Shown here piece by piece: positions 38,323 to 47,743 of a stretch of 64,000 nucleotides of DNA. Under the pieces are notes generated by a model. It ran no database searches. It was not told the origin of the DNA and worked only from the letters and a program-made list of their open reading frames with translations. Numbering within the stretch: position 1 is the stretch's first letter; each line of letters starts with the position of its first letter. The stretch spans positions 1 to 64,000 of the forward strand of contig NZ_JAPDPF010000001.1 of the NCBI RefSeq assembly GCF_026283925.1. Reading direction: 5' to 3'. The stretch comes from Dyella halodurans (GTDB lineage Bacteria; Pseudomonadota; Gammaproteobacteria; Xanthomonadales; Rhodanobacteraceae). Position numbers and translations under genes: made by a program.

Positions 38323-39453
38323 ATGCAGCGTACGTCCCGTAGGAAATCCGTCTTGCTTGTCGCGGTGCTGGTTGCGACGGCTTTGGCCGTCCAGATGTTC
38401 CGCGGGAATGAGCGCGCTGCCGCCAAGACGCCTGCGGCGCCTGCCGTGGTTCCGGTCAAGGTGGTGAGTGCGCACCGCGGCGATCTCGACCTCACGCTGA
38501 AGGTGATTGGTCGCGCCGAGGCCTTCTCCACGGTCAATGTGCAGGCGCGTGTCAGCGGCCAGCTGCAATCGTTGCTGTTCATCCCCGGCGCCCACGTCAA
38601 GAAGGGCGACACGATCATCCGCATCGACCCCAGCCTGCTGCAGGCCCAGCTCGACCAGGCCCTGGGCAACCTCGCCAAGGACCAGGCGCAGCTGGCCAAT
38701 GCCGAAACCGTGCTGAAGCGCTACCAGCCGCTGCTTGGCAAAGGTTATGTAGCACAGTCCGATTACGACACCTACAAGGCCAACCAGGGCATTTATCAGG
38801 CATCGGTAAAGTCGGACCAGGCCGCGGTGGAGCTGGCGCGCACCCAGCTCAGCTACGCGCAGATCCAGGCGCCGTTCGACAGCGTCGCCGGCGCGCCGTT
38901 GATCTATCCGGGGGCGCAGGTGACGGCAAACGACACGTCCATCGTGGTGCTGAACCAGATTCGCCCTATCCACATCACGTTCTCCATTCCGGAAACCGGG
39001 CTGGCGGGAACCAGGGCCGCCATGGGGCGTGGCATGGTGGCAGTCACGGCCAGCATTCCCGGGACTAAGGCGGCTCCCATGCAGGCCGACCTGGACTTCA
39101 TCAACAACGCCGTCGACCCCACCACCAGCACGATCCAGCTCAAGGCCCGTTACGACAATAACGACGATCGGCTCACGCCAGGTCAGTTTGTCGAGGTCGT
39201 CTTGCCCACAACGCGCTTGACCAACGTGGTGACGGTGCCGGTGGTGGCCTTGCAGAATTCGCCCTTGGGCAGCTTCGTCTTTGTCACCGATGCCGACGGC
39301 ACGGTGCAGCAACGCATGGTCACGGCTGGGCCTACCAGCGGCTCGCAGGTCGTGATCGAGAAAGGCCTGCTTGGCAATGAGCGGGTGGTGACCGATGGCC
39401 AGCTGTTGCTGGTGGATGGCGCGCACGTGCGTATCGTTACCGACAACGGATAA
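38323..39453 (+). CDS. RND efflux periplasmic adaptor subunit
   Basis: Membrane-fusion protein of a tripartite efflux pump. Hydrophobic N-terminus (residues 9-24), lipoyl-like and coiled-coil hairpin (AQLDQALGNLAKDQAQLANA), beta-barrel (VTASIPGTKAAPMQADLDF) and membrane-proximal domains in the usual order; 376 aa. ATG at 38323 follows GGAG at 5 bp; an upstream ATG (38308) is an alternative. No lipobox cysteine is present, so it is anchored by its N-terminal helix rather than lipid. The permease gene starts 92 bp later. MdtA/AcrA-like. Confidence 0.93.
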   Translation: MQRTSRRKSVLLVAVLVATALAVQMFRGNERAAAKTPAAPAVVPVKVVSAHRGDLDLTLKVIGRAEAFSTVNVQARVSGQLQSLLFIPGAHVKKGDTIIRIDPSLLQAQLDQALGNLAKDQAQLANAETVLKRYQPLLGKGYVAQSDYDTYKANQGIYQASVKSDQAAVELARTQLSYAQIQAPFDSVAGAPLIYPGAQVTANDTSIVVLNQIRPIHITFSIPETGLAGTRAAMGRGMVAVTASIPGTKAAPMQADLDFINNAVDPTTSTIQLKARYDNNDDRLTPGQFVEVVLPTTRLTNVVTVPVVALQNSPLGSFVFVTDADGTVQQRMVTAGPTSGSQVVIEKGLLGNERVVTDGQLLLVDGAHVRIVTDNG

Positions 39454-39545
39454 GCGCCTGTCATGCCAACTCCTTCGACCCACTCCGCGTGTCCATGTCG
39501 TGGCGACGCGTCGCCGCTTGAAACTGCCGTGAAGGAAGCTGGTGC

Positions 39546-42500
39546 ATGAACCTGCCTGCGCTTTGCATCCAGCGGCCGGTGATGACGACGCTGTTGATGA
39601 TCGCCTTGCTCGTGTTCGGCATCGTGGCTTACCCGAAATTGCCGGTCAACGAATTGCCCAACGTCGACTTCCCGACCATCACGGTCAGCGCGAGCTTGCC
39701 CGGTGCCGCGCCGGAAACCATGGCGACGGCCGTGGCCACGCCGCTGGAAAACCAGTTGTCGACGATCGCGGGCATCCAGTCGATGACCTCCACCAGTGCC
39801 TTGGGTGGCACGTCGATCACGCTGACCTTCGAGCTGGACCGCAATATCGACGGTGCGGCGCAGGACGTGCAGGCGGCCATTTCCGCAGCGCTGCGCCAGT
39901 TGCCCACCAGCATGCCGACGCCGCCGACGTTTCGGAAGGTGAATCCGGCGGATGCGCCAATCATCTATCTCACCCTGCGTTCGAAAACCCAGCCGCTTTC
40001 GGTTGTCGATGACTACGCGGAGACCCAGCTGGCCCAGCATCTGTCGATGATCGATGGCGTGGCCCAGGTGAATGTGTACGGCGCGCAGAAGTATGCCGTG
40101 CGCATCAGCGTGGACCCGCAGAAACTGGCGGCCAGCGGCATCGGCATCGATACCGTGCAAAACGCGATTGCCAACGCCAACGTCAACCTGGCGACGGGCT
40201 CGCTGAACGGCAATCGCCAGCTGCTGTCGATTCGTTCGGACGGTCAGCTGCAGCGCGCCGACCGCTACAACAGCATCATCGTCGCCTACCGCAACGGTGC
40301 ACCGGTGCGCCTGTCCGACCTGGGCAGCGCCGAGGACAGCGTGCAAAACGACCAGGTGGCGAGCTGGTACAACGGCGAGCGCGCGATCATCCTGGCCATC
40401 CAGCGCCAGCCGGGTTCGAACACGGTCGCCACCATCGATCGCATTCGCGCCGCGTTGCCCCAGTTCGAAGCGACGCTGCCGCCGTCGGTCAAGATGGCCG
40501 TGCTGTACGACCGCTCGGATTCGATTCGCGCCTCGGTTGACGATGTGCAGTTCACCTTGCTGCTCGCAGGCGTGCTGGTGGTGCTGGTGATTTACCTGTT
40601 CCTGGGCAATGCGTCGGCTACGCTGATTCCGGGCCTCGCCTTGCCGGTATCGATCGTGGGTACGTTCGGCGCGATGTTCGCGCTCGGCTACAGCCTGGAC
40701 AACCTGTCGCTGCTCGCGCTGACCCTGGTGGTCGGCTTCGTGGTGGACGACGCGATCGTGATGCTGGAGAACATCGTGCGGCATGTCGAAGACGGCATGA
40801 ATCCGTATGAGGCATCGCTCAAGGGCGCGAGCGAGATCGGTTTCACGATTTTCTCGATGACGCTGTCCCTGGTCGCGGTGTTCCTGCCCGTGATGTTCAT
40901 GGGCGGCATCGTCGGTCGCCTGTTCCACGAGTTCGCCGTGACCTTGAGCGTGGCCATCCTGATTTCCGGCTTCGTCTCGATCACGCTGACACCGATGCTG
41001 TGCAGCCGCTTTCTGCGCCATGCCGAGCACGAGAAGAAGGCGCGCGTGGTGCTCTGGTTCGATCGCGGTTTCGAGCGCGTGCGACAGGGGTATGCGCACA
41101 GCCTGGCATGGGCCGTAAGGCACCCGCGTTCCATTCTCGGTGTGTTCTTCGGCAGCCTGCTGTTGACCGGCGTGTTGTTCGTGGTGGTCGACAAGGACTT
41201 CATCCCGGCCGGTGATTCCGGCCAGCTCAATGTGAATGTCGAAGGTCCTGACGATATTTCGGTCAGGGGCATGGGACAGCGTCAGCAGGCGTTGGCGGCC
41301 ATCGTGGCCAAGGATCCGAACATCGATGCCTACATGTCATCGGTAGGCAGCGGTGGCGCGCGTACCACTACGAACAACGGCTCGATCCTGCTGCGGCTGA
41401 AGCCGGCCAGCGAACGCGCGCTCGATCCCAACGGCATCATCCAGGAGCTGCGCAAGAAGTTTGCGGAGGTTCCGGGCATTCGCGCCTATATCCAGAACCC
41501 GCCGTCGATCCAGGTGGGTGGCCGCCAATCCAAGGCGCAGTATCAGTACACCTTGCAGTCCATCGATATGGAGGCCTTGTATAGCTGGTCGGGCAAGGTC
41601 ATCGACGCGTTCAGCAAATTGCCCGGTTTCCAGGATGTCACCAGCGATCTGGACCTCAACGGCCCATCGATCGTGGTCAATGTCGATCGCGACAAGCTGG
41701 CCACGCTGGGGCTGACCATGGATCAGGTGCAGACCGCGCTTGGATCGGCGTTCGGCGCGAACCAGATCTCCACGATTTATGGTGCGTCATCGCAATACTG
41801 GGTGATCCTGCAGGTCTACTACGCCCTGCAAAACGACGCCGACGTGCTGTCGCAACTCTATGTCACCTCGAGCGGCGGTACGCTGGTGCCACTCAATGCG
41901 GTGGCGAGCTTCGAGCGCAAGCCCCAGGCACTCACCGTCAATCACCAGGGCCAGAGTCCGGCCGTGACGGTGTCGTTCAACCTGGCGCCAGGCGTCAGCC
42001 TCAGCCAGGCCGTGGCGAGTATCGACGGCGCGATGAAGAAGATGGACTTGCCGCCATCGATCACCGGCAGCGTGCAGGGTACCGCGCAGGCGTTCCAGGA
42101 CTCGATGCAGGGCATGGGCCTGTTGCTGGTGCTGGCCTTGTTCGTGATCTACCTGGTGCTTGGCATTCTGTATGAGAGCTTCATCCATCCACTGACCATC
42201 CTCTCGGGCCTGCCTTCCGCAGGTGTTGGCGCGCTGTTGACCTTGATGATCTTCCGCGCGCCGCTGGACCTGTTCTCCTTCGTCGGCATCGTCATGCTGA
42301 TCGGCATCGTGAAGAAGAACGCGATCATGATGATCGACTTCGCGCTGGAGCGGCAGCGCAACGACGGCATCTCGCCAGCCGAGGCCATCGTCGAGGCCTG
42401 CCATGTGCGTTTTCGACCGATCATGATGACGACGATGGCTGCCTTCGCCGGCACCTTGCCGATTGCCCTGGGCCTGGGTGCGGGTGCGGAGACGCGTCGT

Positions 42501-42650
42501 CCCCTCGGGCTTGCCGTGGTGGGTGGCCTGCTTGTTTCGCAAGTGCTCACCCTGTACCTGACGCCGGTGATCTACCTGTACATGGATCGCTGGAGCGAAC
42601 GGCTCTCGAGCAAGCGCCGTCTTCCACAAGTGAGTCCTGCCCACGAGTAA
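39546..42650 (+). CDS. RND family multidrug efflux permease
   Basis: Twelve-helix HAE1-type RND transporter driven by proton flow (1034 aa). The N-terminus MNLPALCIQRPVMTTLLMIA and periplasmic porter domain are followed by the TM4 proton-relay motif LTLVVGFVVDDAIVMLEN (double Asp); the second half repeats the fold (FVGIVMLIGIVKKNAIMMIDFALE in TM10-11). It is closest in pattern to MdtB/MdtC-type permeases. Substrates cannot be inferred. No outer-membrane factor gene is adjacent, so the pump presumably shares a TolC homologue encoded elsewhere. Confidence 0.94.
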   Translation: MNLPALCIQRPVMTTLLMIALLVFGIVAYPKLPVNELPNVDFPTITVSASLPGAAPETMATAVATPLENQLSTIAGIQSMTSTSALGGTSITLTFELDRNIDGAAQDVQAAISAALRQLPTSMPTPPTFRKVNPADAPIIYLTLRSKTQPLSVVDDYAETQLAQHLSMIDGVAQVNVYGAQKYAVRISVDPQKLAASGIGIDTVQNAIANANVNLATGSLNGNRQLLSIRSDGQLQRADRYNSIIVAYRNGAPVRLSDLGSAEDSVQNDQVASWYNGERAIILAIQRQPGSNTVATIDRIRAALPQFEATLPPSVKMAVLYDRSDSIRASVDDVQFTLLLAGVLVVLVIYLFLGNASATLIPGLALPVSIVGTFGAMFALGYSLDNLSLLALTLVVGFVVDDAIVMLENIVRHVEDGMNPYEASLKGASEIGFTIFSMTLSLVAVFLPVMFMGGIVGRLFHEFAVTLSVAILISGFVSITLTPMLCSRFLRHAEHEKKARVVLWFDRGFERVRQGYAHSLAWAVRHPRSILGVFFGSLLLTGVLFVVVDKDFIPAGDSGQLNVNVEGPDDISVRGMGQRQQALAAIVAKDPNIDAYMSSVGSGGARTTTNNGSILLRLKPASERALDPNGIIQELRKKFAEVPGIRAYIQNPPSIQVGGRQSKAQYQYTLQSIDMEALYSWSGKVIDAFSKLPGFQDVTSDLDLNGPSIVVNVDRDKLATLGLTMDQVQTALGSAFGANQISTIYGASSQYWVILQVYYALQNDADVLSQLYVTSSGGTLVPLNAVASFERKPQALTVNHQGQSPAVTVSFNLAPGVSLSQAVASIDGAMKKMDLPPSITGSVQGTAQAFQDSMQGMGLLLVLALFVIYLVLGILYESFIHPLTILSGLPSAGVGALLTLMIFRAPLDLFSFVGIVMLIGIVKKNAIMMIDFALERQRNDGISPAEAIVEACHVRFRPIMMTTMAAFAGTLPIALGLGAGAETRRPLGLAVVGGLLVSQVLTLYLTPVIYLYMDRWSERLSSKRRLPQVSPAHE

Positions 42651-42674
42651 ATCGACGGGCGGACGTCGCGTCAC

Positions 42675-42713
42675 CAACAAAAAAGGGCGGCCCGGAGGCC
42701 GCCCTTTTTGTTG
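42675..42713. terminator. Bidirectional terminator between the RND permease and the M28 peptidase
   Basis: CAACAAAAAAGGGCGGCC and GGCCGCCCTTTTTGTTG around loop CGGA: GC stem with A-run on the left and T-run on the right, so it serves both converging genes. The arms share the CAACAAAAA...TTTTTGTTG layout with the mla terminator at 10938. Confidence 0.9.
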
Positions 42714-42731
42714 CTCGCTGGCTAGGGTGGA

Positions 42732-44171
42732 TCAGTCTTCGGCAGCGTCGTTGGCGAAAGCGCCCGCTGCCGATCCGAAGTCGCCATTCGCTTGCGCCGC
42801 CATATACGAGAAGGCGGCATAGACTGCGACGTTCTGCGCCAGCTCCTTCGGGTCGATCTTGTCGAGTGTGTCGTTGGCGGTGTGGTGGAAGTCGAAGTAG
42901 TCGGTGCCGTCCTGGGTCAAGCTGAGAGCGGCCATGCCCTTGGCGTGCATCTGCGACAGATCGGAGCCGCCGCCACCCGCCATCTTGGCGTCATAGGCCA
43001 CGCCGATCGGCGCCAGCACCTGGGCCATCTGCTCGATGGCGCCGCGGGCCTCGGGCTTCACGCTGGCACTCATGCGCCATACTTTGCGTGCACCGAAATC
43101 GGATTCGGTGCCGAGCTGGAACTTGGCGACATCGGCGCCATGCTTTTCCGCATAGGCTTTGCCGCCCCACAGCCCCATCTCTTCGTTGGCGAAGGCGATG
43201 ACGCGGATGGTGCGGTCTGGGCGCTGCGGCATGTCGCCGATCAACTTGGCTGCGGCCATGGCGATGGCGACGCCGGCGCCGTCGTCGATGGCGCCCGTGC
43301 CCGGGTCCCAGGAATCAAGATGGCCACCGATGGCGACGATCTGCTCCGGGTGCTTCTTGCCGGTGAACTCGCCGATCACGTTGGCGCCCGTATACGTGCC
43401 GGTGATGCCGCAATCGAGGTCCAGCTTGATGCTGACCGGCTTGCCAAAGGCCAGCACGCGGGTGAGCTGGTCGGCATCGGGATTGGAGAGTGCGGCGGCG
43501 GGGATGGCTTCCTTCGGATCCTTGAAGCCGGTCACGCCGGTGTGTGGCGTACGGCTGTGGGCATCGGTGCCAGCCGAGCGCAGCAGGAAGGCAGCGGCAC
43601 CCATCTTCGATGCAATCACCGGGCCGCCCACGCGGATGGCCGAACCGATGGCGTAATCCTGGCCGTCCTTGTGACGTTCCATGCGGGCGTCGACGTAAAC
43701 GATCTTGCCCTTCACGCTGGCCGGATCAGCCTTATTCAGCGCATCGAGGCTGTCGAATCGCACCACCTCGGCGGTGAGGCCGCCCTTGGGGGTGCCGGAC
43801 GAATAACCGAGCGCGATCAGGGCCAGCGGCTGCGGAAACGGCGCGACGATTTCCGCGTGTTCGCTGCGACGCTCCCACAGGGGATAGCTGACCTGCTCGG
43901 TATAGACCTTGTCAAAACCAAGGGCCTTGAACTTGGCGATGGCCCATTCGCGGCCGCGCTGGTCTGCCGGGCTGCCGGCGAGACGGGGACCGACTTCGGT
44001 CGTCAGTGACTCGACGATCTGATAGCTGGTGTTGTCGTTCATCGCCTTGTCGCGCAGCTGTTCGGCCGCCTTTACGGCTGCAGCAGGGATGGTGGTCTGG
44101 GTAGCGGCACTGGCGTTGCCAACGGCCAGGATCAGGCTGGCGGCAAGCACGGTGAGGGGCAGGCGGCGCAT
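42732..44171 (-). CDS. M28 family zinc metallopeptidase, secreted
   Basis: Aminopeptidase-like enzyme (479 aa) with a signal peptide (MRRLPLTVLAASLILAVGNA). A protease-associated insert lies in the middle, and the M28 catalytic zinc ligands appear in order: GGHLDSWDPG (His, and the catalytic Asp), AIDDGAGVAI (bridging Asp), NEEMGLWGG (catalytic Glu and metal Glu), ESDFGA (Asp) and DFHHTANDTLDKID (His). Probably acts in the periplasm or outside on peptides. Its specificity is unknown. Shares a convergent terminator with the RND gene. Confidence 0.92.
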   Translation of the reverse strand: MRRLPLTVLAASLILAVGNASAATQTTIPAAAVKAAEQLRDKAMNDNTSYQIVESLTTEVGPRLAGSPADQRGREWAIAKFKALGFDKVYTEQVSYPLWERRSEHAEIVAPFPQPLALIALGYSSGTPKGGLTAEVVRFDSLDALNKADPASVKGKIVYVDARMERHKDGQDYAIGSAIRVGGPVIASKMGAAAFLLRSAGTDAHSRTPHTGVTGFKDPKEAIPAAALSNPDADQLTRVLAFGKPVSIKLDLDCGITGTYTGANVIGEFTGKKHPEQIVAIGGHLDSWDPGTGAIDDGAGVAIAMAAAKLIGDMPQRPDRTIRVIAFANEEMGLWGGKAYAEKHGADVAKFQLGTESDFGARKVWRMSASVKPEARGAIEQMAQVLAPIGVAYDAKMAGGGGSDLSQMHAKGMAALSLTQDGTDYFDFHHTANDTLDKIDPKELAQNVAVYAAFSYMAAQANGDFGSAAGAFANDAAED

Positions 44172-44298
44172 GGGGAACTCCTTGGGCGGAAACGACGATT
44201 ATGGCGTGCCTGCCCCGTCGCGCTTAGGCCAGAAGTCATGCCGGTGCCAAAACCACAGCGGCCGCACGGGGGCGGGCCGCCGTGGATGATCGCGGGCC

Positions 44299-44709
44299 TT
44301 ATGGCCTGGTCTTGAGCAGGTCGCGGATTTCGGTAAGCAACACCACATCCGCCGGCGGTGGCGCTGGCGCGGCTTCCTGGCGGCGGGTGAGCCGGTTGAT
44401 CGCCTTGACCACCAGGAAGATGGCGAATGCGATGATGATGAACTGGATCAGCGTATTGATGAAGGCGCCATAGCCGATGGCCACCTCGGCCACCTTATGC
44501 GCCGGGTTGCTGTTATCGGCCGGCTTGAGCACCCACTTCATGTCGGAGAAGTCGATGCCGCCGGTGAGGGCGCCGATCGGCGGCATGATGATCTGGTCGA
44601 CCAGCGACGTCACGATCTTGCCGAACGCGCCGCCAATCACCACACCGACGGCAAGGTCGATGACGTTGCCGCGCATGGCGAATTCTTTGAACTCTTTCAG
44701 CATGCTCAT
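44299..44709 (-). CDS. mscL: Large-conductance mechanosensitive channel MscL
   Basis: Inner-membrane channel that opens on membrane tension to release osmolytes after hypo-osmotic shock. The 136-aa protein has the N-terminal helix [22 protein letters not shown]1 [29 protein letters not shown], a periplasmic loop, and TM2 [28 protein letters not shown], with the C-terminal bundle ([10 protein letters not shown]). It could start at MLKEF (two codons later). Confidence 0.96.
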   Translation of the reverse strand: MSMLKEFKEFAMRGNVIDLAVGVVIGGAFGKIVTSLVDQIIMPPIGALTGGIDFSDMKWVLKPADNSNPAHKVAEVAIGYGAFINTLIQFIIIAFAIFLVVKAINRLTRRQEAAPAPPPADVVLLTEIRDLLKTRP

Positions 44710-44805
44710 GCTGCACTCCCTCGATAAGGCCGTGGATGGCGAGGGAACTCTAACGCAGCATGGGCCGGCCGCGACAGAATCGCGACCGGCAGGGCGGTGC
44801 GTTGT

Positions 44806-45492
44806 TCAGACGACCCGGCCGTCCAGTGTCGCCACGCCCGCGACCTCGGCGTGGAAGCGGTCGCCCCGCTGCAGCGCGGATACGCCCGCCGGCGTGCCGG
44901 TAAAGATCAGGTCGCCGGCTTTCAGTTCAAACAAGGTCGACAGGATGGCGATGATTTCCGCCACCCCATGCACCATCTCGCCGAGCCTACCCTGCTGGCG
45001 CAGCTGGCCGTTGATGCTCAGGCTGACGCTGGTGTCGTCGCTCAAGCCGACCTGGGCAGCCGGCCGCAAGGCGGATACCGGCGCGGAGTGATCGAAGCCC
45101 TTGGCCACGTCCCACGGATGGCTCTTGGCTTTGGCGATGGCCTGCAGGTCACGGCGGGTGAGGTCCAGGCCGACGCCATAGCCCCAGATCAGCGAGGCGG
45201 CGCGTTCCCGCGGAATGTCCCGGCCGCCAGCCCCCAGCGCGACCACCATTTCCACCTCGTGATGGAGGTCCTGGGTCGCCTGCGGGTAAGGCACGTCTGC
45301 ACCGTCGGCGACGATGGCGTCGGCCGGCTTGCAGAAGAACATCGGCGTGTCCTTGTCCACGGTCGCGCCCATTTCACGGGCGTGTTCGGCATAGTTGCGG
45401 CCGATGCAAAACACCCGGCGGACCGGGAAGCGCTGGTCGCTGCCAAGGATCGGCAGGCTCGGAATCGCGGGGGGCGTGATGGCGTATGACAT
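44806..45492 (-). CDS. Fumarylacetoacetate hydrolase family protein
   Basis: FAH-fold hydrolase, 228 aa. The metal-binding carboxylates are in HHEVEMVVALG (ExE) and GVGLDLTRRDLQ (Asp), with KGFDHSAPVS, GEMVHGVAEIIAILSTLFEL and GDLIFTGTPAGV as the conserved core. Closest in look to fumarylpyruvate hydrolase or 2-keto-hydroxy acid hydrolases of aromatic degradation, or to acylpyruvases; no pathway genes are nearby, so the substrate is undefined. Single gene, upstream of mscL in the same direction. Confidence 0.9.
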   Translation of the reverse strand: MSYAITPPAIPSLPILGSDQRFPVRRVFCIGRNYAEHAREMGATVDKDTPMFFCKPADAIVADGADVPYPQATQDLHHEVEMVVALGAGGRDIPRERAASLIWGYGVGLDLTRRDLQAIAKAKSHPWDVAKGFDHSAPVSALRPAAQVGLSDDTSVSLSINGQLRQQGRLGEMVHGVAEIIAILSTLFELKAGDLIFTGTPAGVSALQRGDRFHAEVAGVATLDGRVV

Positions 45493-45722
45493 GGTCGTGC
45501 AAGATTAGCAGTTCAGGCTGGATTGCTCCCAGTGAGCAGGCAAGCTTCACGTCAGCTTTTCTCCAGCCGGACTTGCGAGTACAAACGGCGGGGTCACCCG
45601 GCGGCACGCCGCTGGTGACAGCTGTCATCGTCGATGCCTGATGGCGTGCCCTGGTTGCGCAGTGGCCGTTCCATCATGGTGTTGCACACGGAACAACCGG
45701 CAGCCGCCGGCGGGGAGCCATT

Positions 45723-46970
45723 GTGGCGAATACGGATCTTTTGAAGGAACTGCGCATCGAGAAGCATCAGCGCGAGGAGCATGGCCAGGGATCGGGTCGT
45801 TGGCCGTGGATCGTCGCTGTTGCCCTCCTGTTGTTGGTGGTGCTCGGACTCGGCGGCTGGTGGCTGAGCGCTGGACACGCAGTCGAGGTGCAGACCGCCC
45901 TGGCCCAGTCGCCCGCATCGAATGCGGGCGCCGGCGCCGTGCTGCAAGCCACCGGCTATGTCACGGCACGCCGCCAGGCGACGGTGTCGGCCCAGATCAC
46001 CGGCACGCTGACGCAGGTGCTGATCGAAGAGGGCGATCACGTCAAGCTGGGGCAGATCGTGGCCCGTCTCGACGATGCCCAATACAAGGCCGCGCTGGAG
46101 GCCGCCCGTACCCAGGCCGCTGCTGCGCACGCGCTCGTGGCGCAATACCAGGCGCAGCTGGTGCAGAACATCAAGGATGCGTCGCGCCAGGAGTCCCTGG
46201 TCGGCAAGGGACTGGTGGCGGCACAGGCGGCGGAACAGGCGCGCACGCTGGCCGATACGACTCGCGCCCAGCTGGTCTCCCAGCAGCGGCAGGCCGATTC
46301 GGCGGATGCCCAGGTGGTGGAGGCGCGCGTCAATTTCGACTACTGCGTGATCCGTGCGCCGTTCGACGGCGTCATCACCACCAAGGACGCGCAGGTGGGC
46401 GAAATCATCTCGCCGTTTTCGGCCGGCGGTGGTTTCACGCGCACGGGCATAGGCACCATCGTCGACATGGATTCGCTGGAAGTCGACGTGGACGTCAACG
46501 AGGCGTATATCGGTCGGGTGAAGCCGAACATGCCCGCCGAGGCCGTGCTCGATGCGTATCCGGACTGGAAGATACCGGCCCACGTCATCGCCATCGTGCC
46601 CGCGGCGGACCGCGGCAAGGCCACCGTGAAGGTGCGCGTGGCCTTGGAACAAAAGGATGCGCGCATCGTGCCCGACATGGGCGTGCGCGTATCGTTCCTG
46701 GAACAGAAGCAGGCGCATCCGGCGGCCCAGGCTCCACAAGGCGCGCTGGTGCCAGCGGCAGCCATCGCGCAGCGCGATGCGCGTGCGGTGGTCTTCGTCG
46801 TCAGCGGCGAGCTTGCGCAGGAGCGTACGGTGACGCCAGCAGCATCGAGCCAGGGCGACCTGCGCCTGCTGACTGCCGGCGTGCAGGTCGGTGAAACGGT
46901 GGTGGTATCGCCGCCGGCGGCATTGAAAGACGGTATGCGCGTCGTCGCAACCGGCAAGGCGAAGAACTGA
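45723..46970 (+). CDS. HlyD/MacA-like periplasmic adaptor subunit
   Basis: Membrane-fusion protein of an ABC exporter. A charged cytoplasmic start (MANTDLLKELRIEKHQREE) and one membrane helix (WPWIVAVALLLLVVLGLGGW) precede a lipoyl domain (VSAQITGTLTQVLIEEGDHV), an alpha-helical hairpin and a beta-barrel. GTG start at 45723 preceded by GGGGAG. 415 aa. It leads a four-gene set with the ATPase (47047) and two FtsX permeases, and is anchored by its N-terminal helix, not a lipid. Confidence 0.92.
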   Translation: MANTDLLKELRIEKHQREEHGQGSGRWPWIVAVALLLLVVLGLGGWWLSAGHAVEVQTALAQSPASNAGAGAVLQATGYVTARRQATVSAQITGTLTQVLIEEGDHVKLGQIVARLDDAQYKAALEAARTQAAAAHALVAQYQAQLVQNIKDASRQESLVGKGLVAAQAAEQARTLADTTRAQLVSQQRQADSADAQVVEARVNFDYCVIRAPFDGVITTKDAQVGEIISPFSAGGGFTRTGIGTIVDMDSLEVDVDVNEAYIGRVKPNMPAEAVLDAYPDWKIPAHVIAIVPAADRGKATVKVRVALEQKDARIVPDMGVRVSFLEQKQAHPAAQAPQGALVPAAAIAQRDARAVVFVVSGELAQERTVTPAASSQGDLRLLTAGVQVGETVVVSPPAALKDGMRVVATGKAKN

Positions 46971-47046
46971 GCGGGCAGGGAATTGCCGCGCATGACTGAG
47001 CGCATCGCTAGTCGCGATGCTACAAATCCGCATAGGGAGCACACGC

Positions 47047-47733
47047 ATGGGCACGTTGATCGAAACCCGCGACCTTTCCAAGGTGTACGAACGCGGTAAG
47101 CAGAAAGTCGAAGTGCTGCATCACATCAACCTGGATATTGCCGAGGGCGATTTCCTCGCCCTGATGGGGCCGTCGGGCTCCGGCAAGACCACCTTGCTCA
47201 ATCTCATCGGTGGCTTGGATACACCGACCGGCGGCAGCATCACCGTGGCCGGGCAACGGCTCGACCAGCTCAGCGGCGGCACGCTCGCCAAGTGGCGCGC
47301 AGCGCACGTCGGCTTTGTATTCCAGTTCTACAACCTGATGCCGATGCTCACGGCCCAGCGCAATGTCGAACTGCCCTTGCTGCTGACCAAGCTTTCCGCG
47401 GCGCAGCGGCGCAAGAACGCGTCCATTGCGCTGCAGCTGGTCGGACTCGCGGATCGCGCGACGCACAAGCCCAGCGAGTTATCCGGTGGCCAGCAGCAGC
47501 GCGTCGCCATTGCGCGTGCCATCGTTTCGGACCCCACCTTGCTGGTCTGCGACGAGCCCACCGGCGACCTGGATCGCCAATCGGCGGAGGAAGTGCTTGG
47601 CCTGTTGCGTCTGCTCAATCGCGAGCATGGCAAGACCATCATGATGGTTACGCATGATCCCAAGGCAGCCGAGTACGCGAACCACACCCTGCATCTGGAC
47701 AAGGGCACCCTGGTCGAACAGGCCATGGCCTAA
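47047..47733 (+). CDS. ABC transporter ATP-binding protein (MacB/LolD type)
   Basis: ATPase of the type VII (MacB/LolD) ABC family, 228 aa. Walker A GPSGSGKTT, Q-loop FVFQFYNLMPMLTAQRNVE, signature LSGGQQQRVAIARAI and Walker B LLVCDEPTGDLD are all intact. ATG at 47047 follows AGGGAG. Followed within 10 bp by the first permease, with AAGGAGG at 47732-47738 overlapping its own stop codon. Confidence 0.94.
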   Translation: MGTLIETRDLSKVYERGKQKVEVLHHINLDIAEGDFLALMGPSGSGKTTLLNLIGGLDTPTGGSITVAGQRLDQLSGGTLAKWRAAHVGFVFQFYNLMPMLTAQRNVELPLLLTKLSAAQRRKNASIALQLVGLADRATHKPSELSGGQQQRVAIARAIVSDPTLLVCDEPTGDLDRQSAEEVLGLLRLLNREHGKTIMMVTHDPKAAEYANHTLHLDKGTLVEQAMA

Positions 47734-47743
47734 GGAGGCGGCG

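Noticed and set aside
39183-41123. 646-aa open frame antisense to the RND permease and adaptor
   Set aside because: Shadow frame, His/Arg/Gln-rich low-information protein opposite well-conserved genes.
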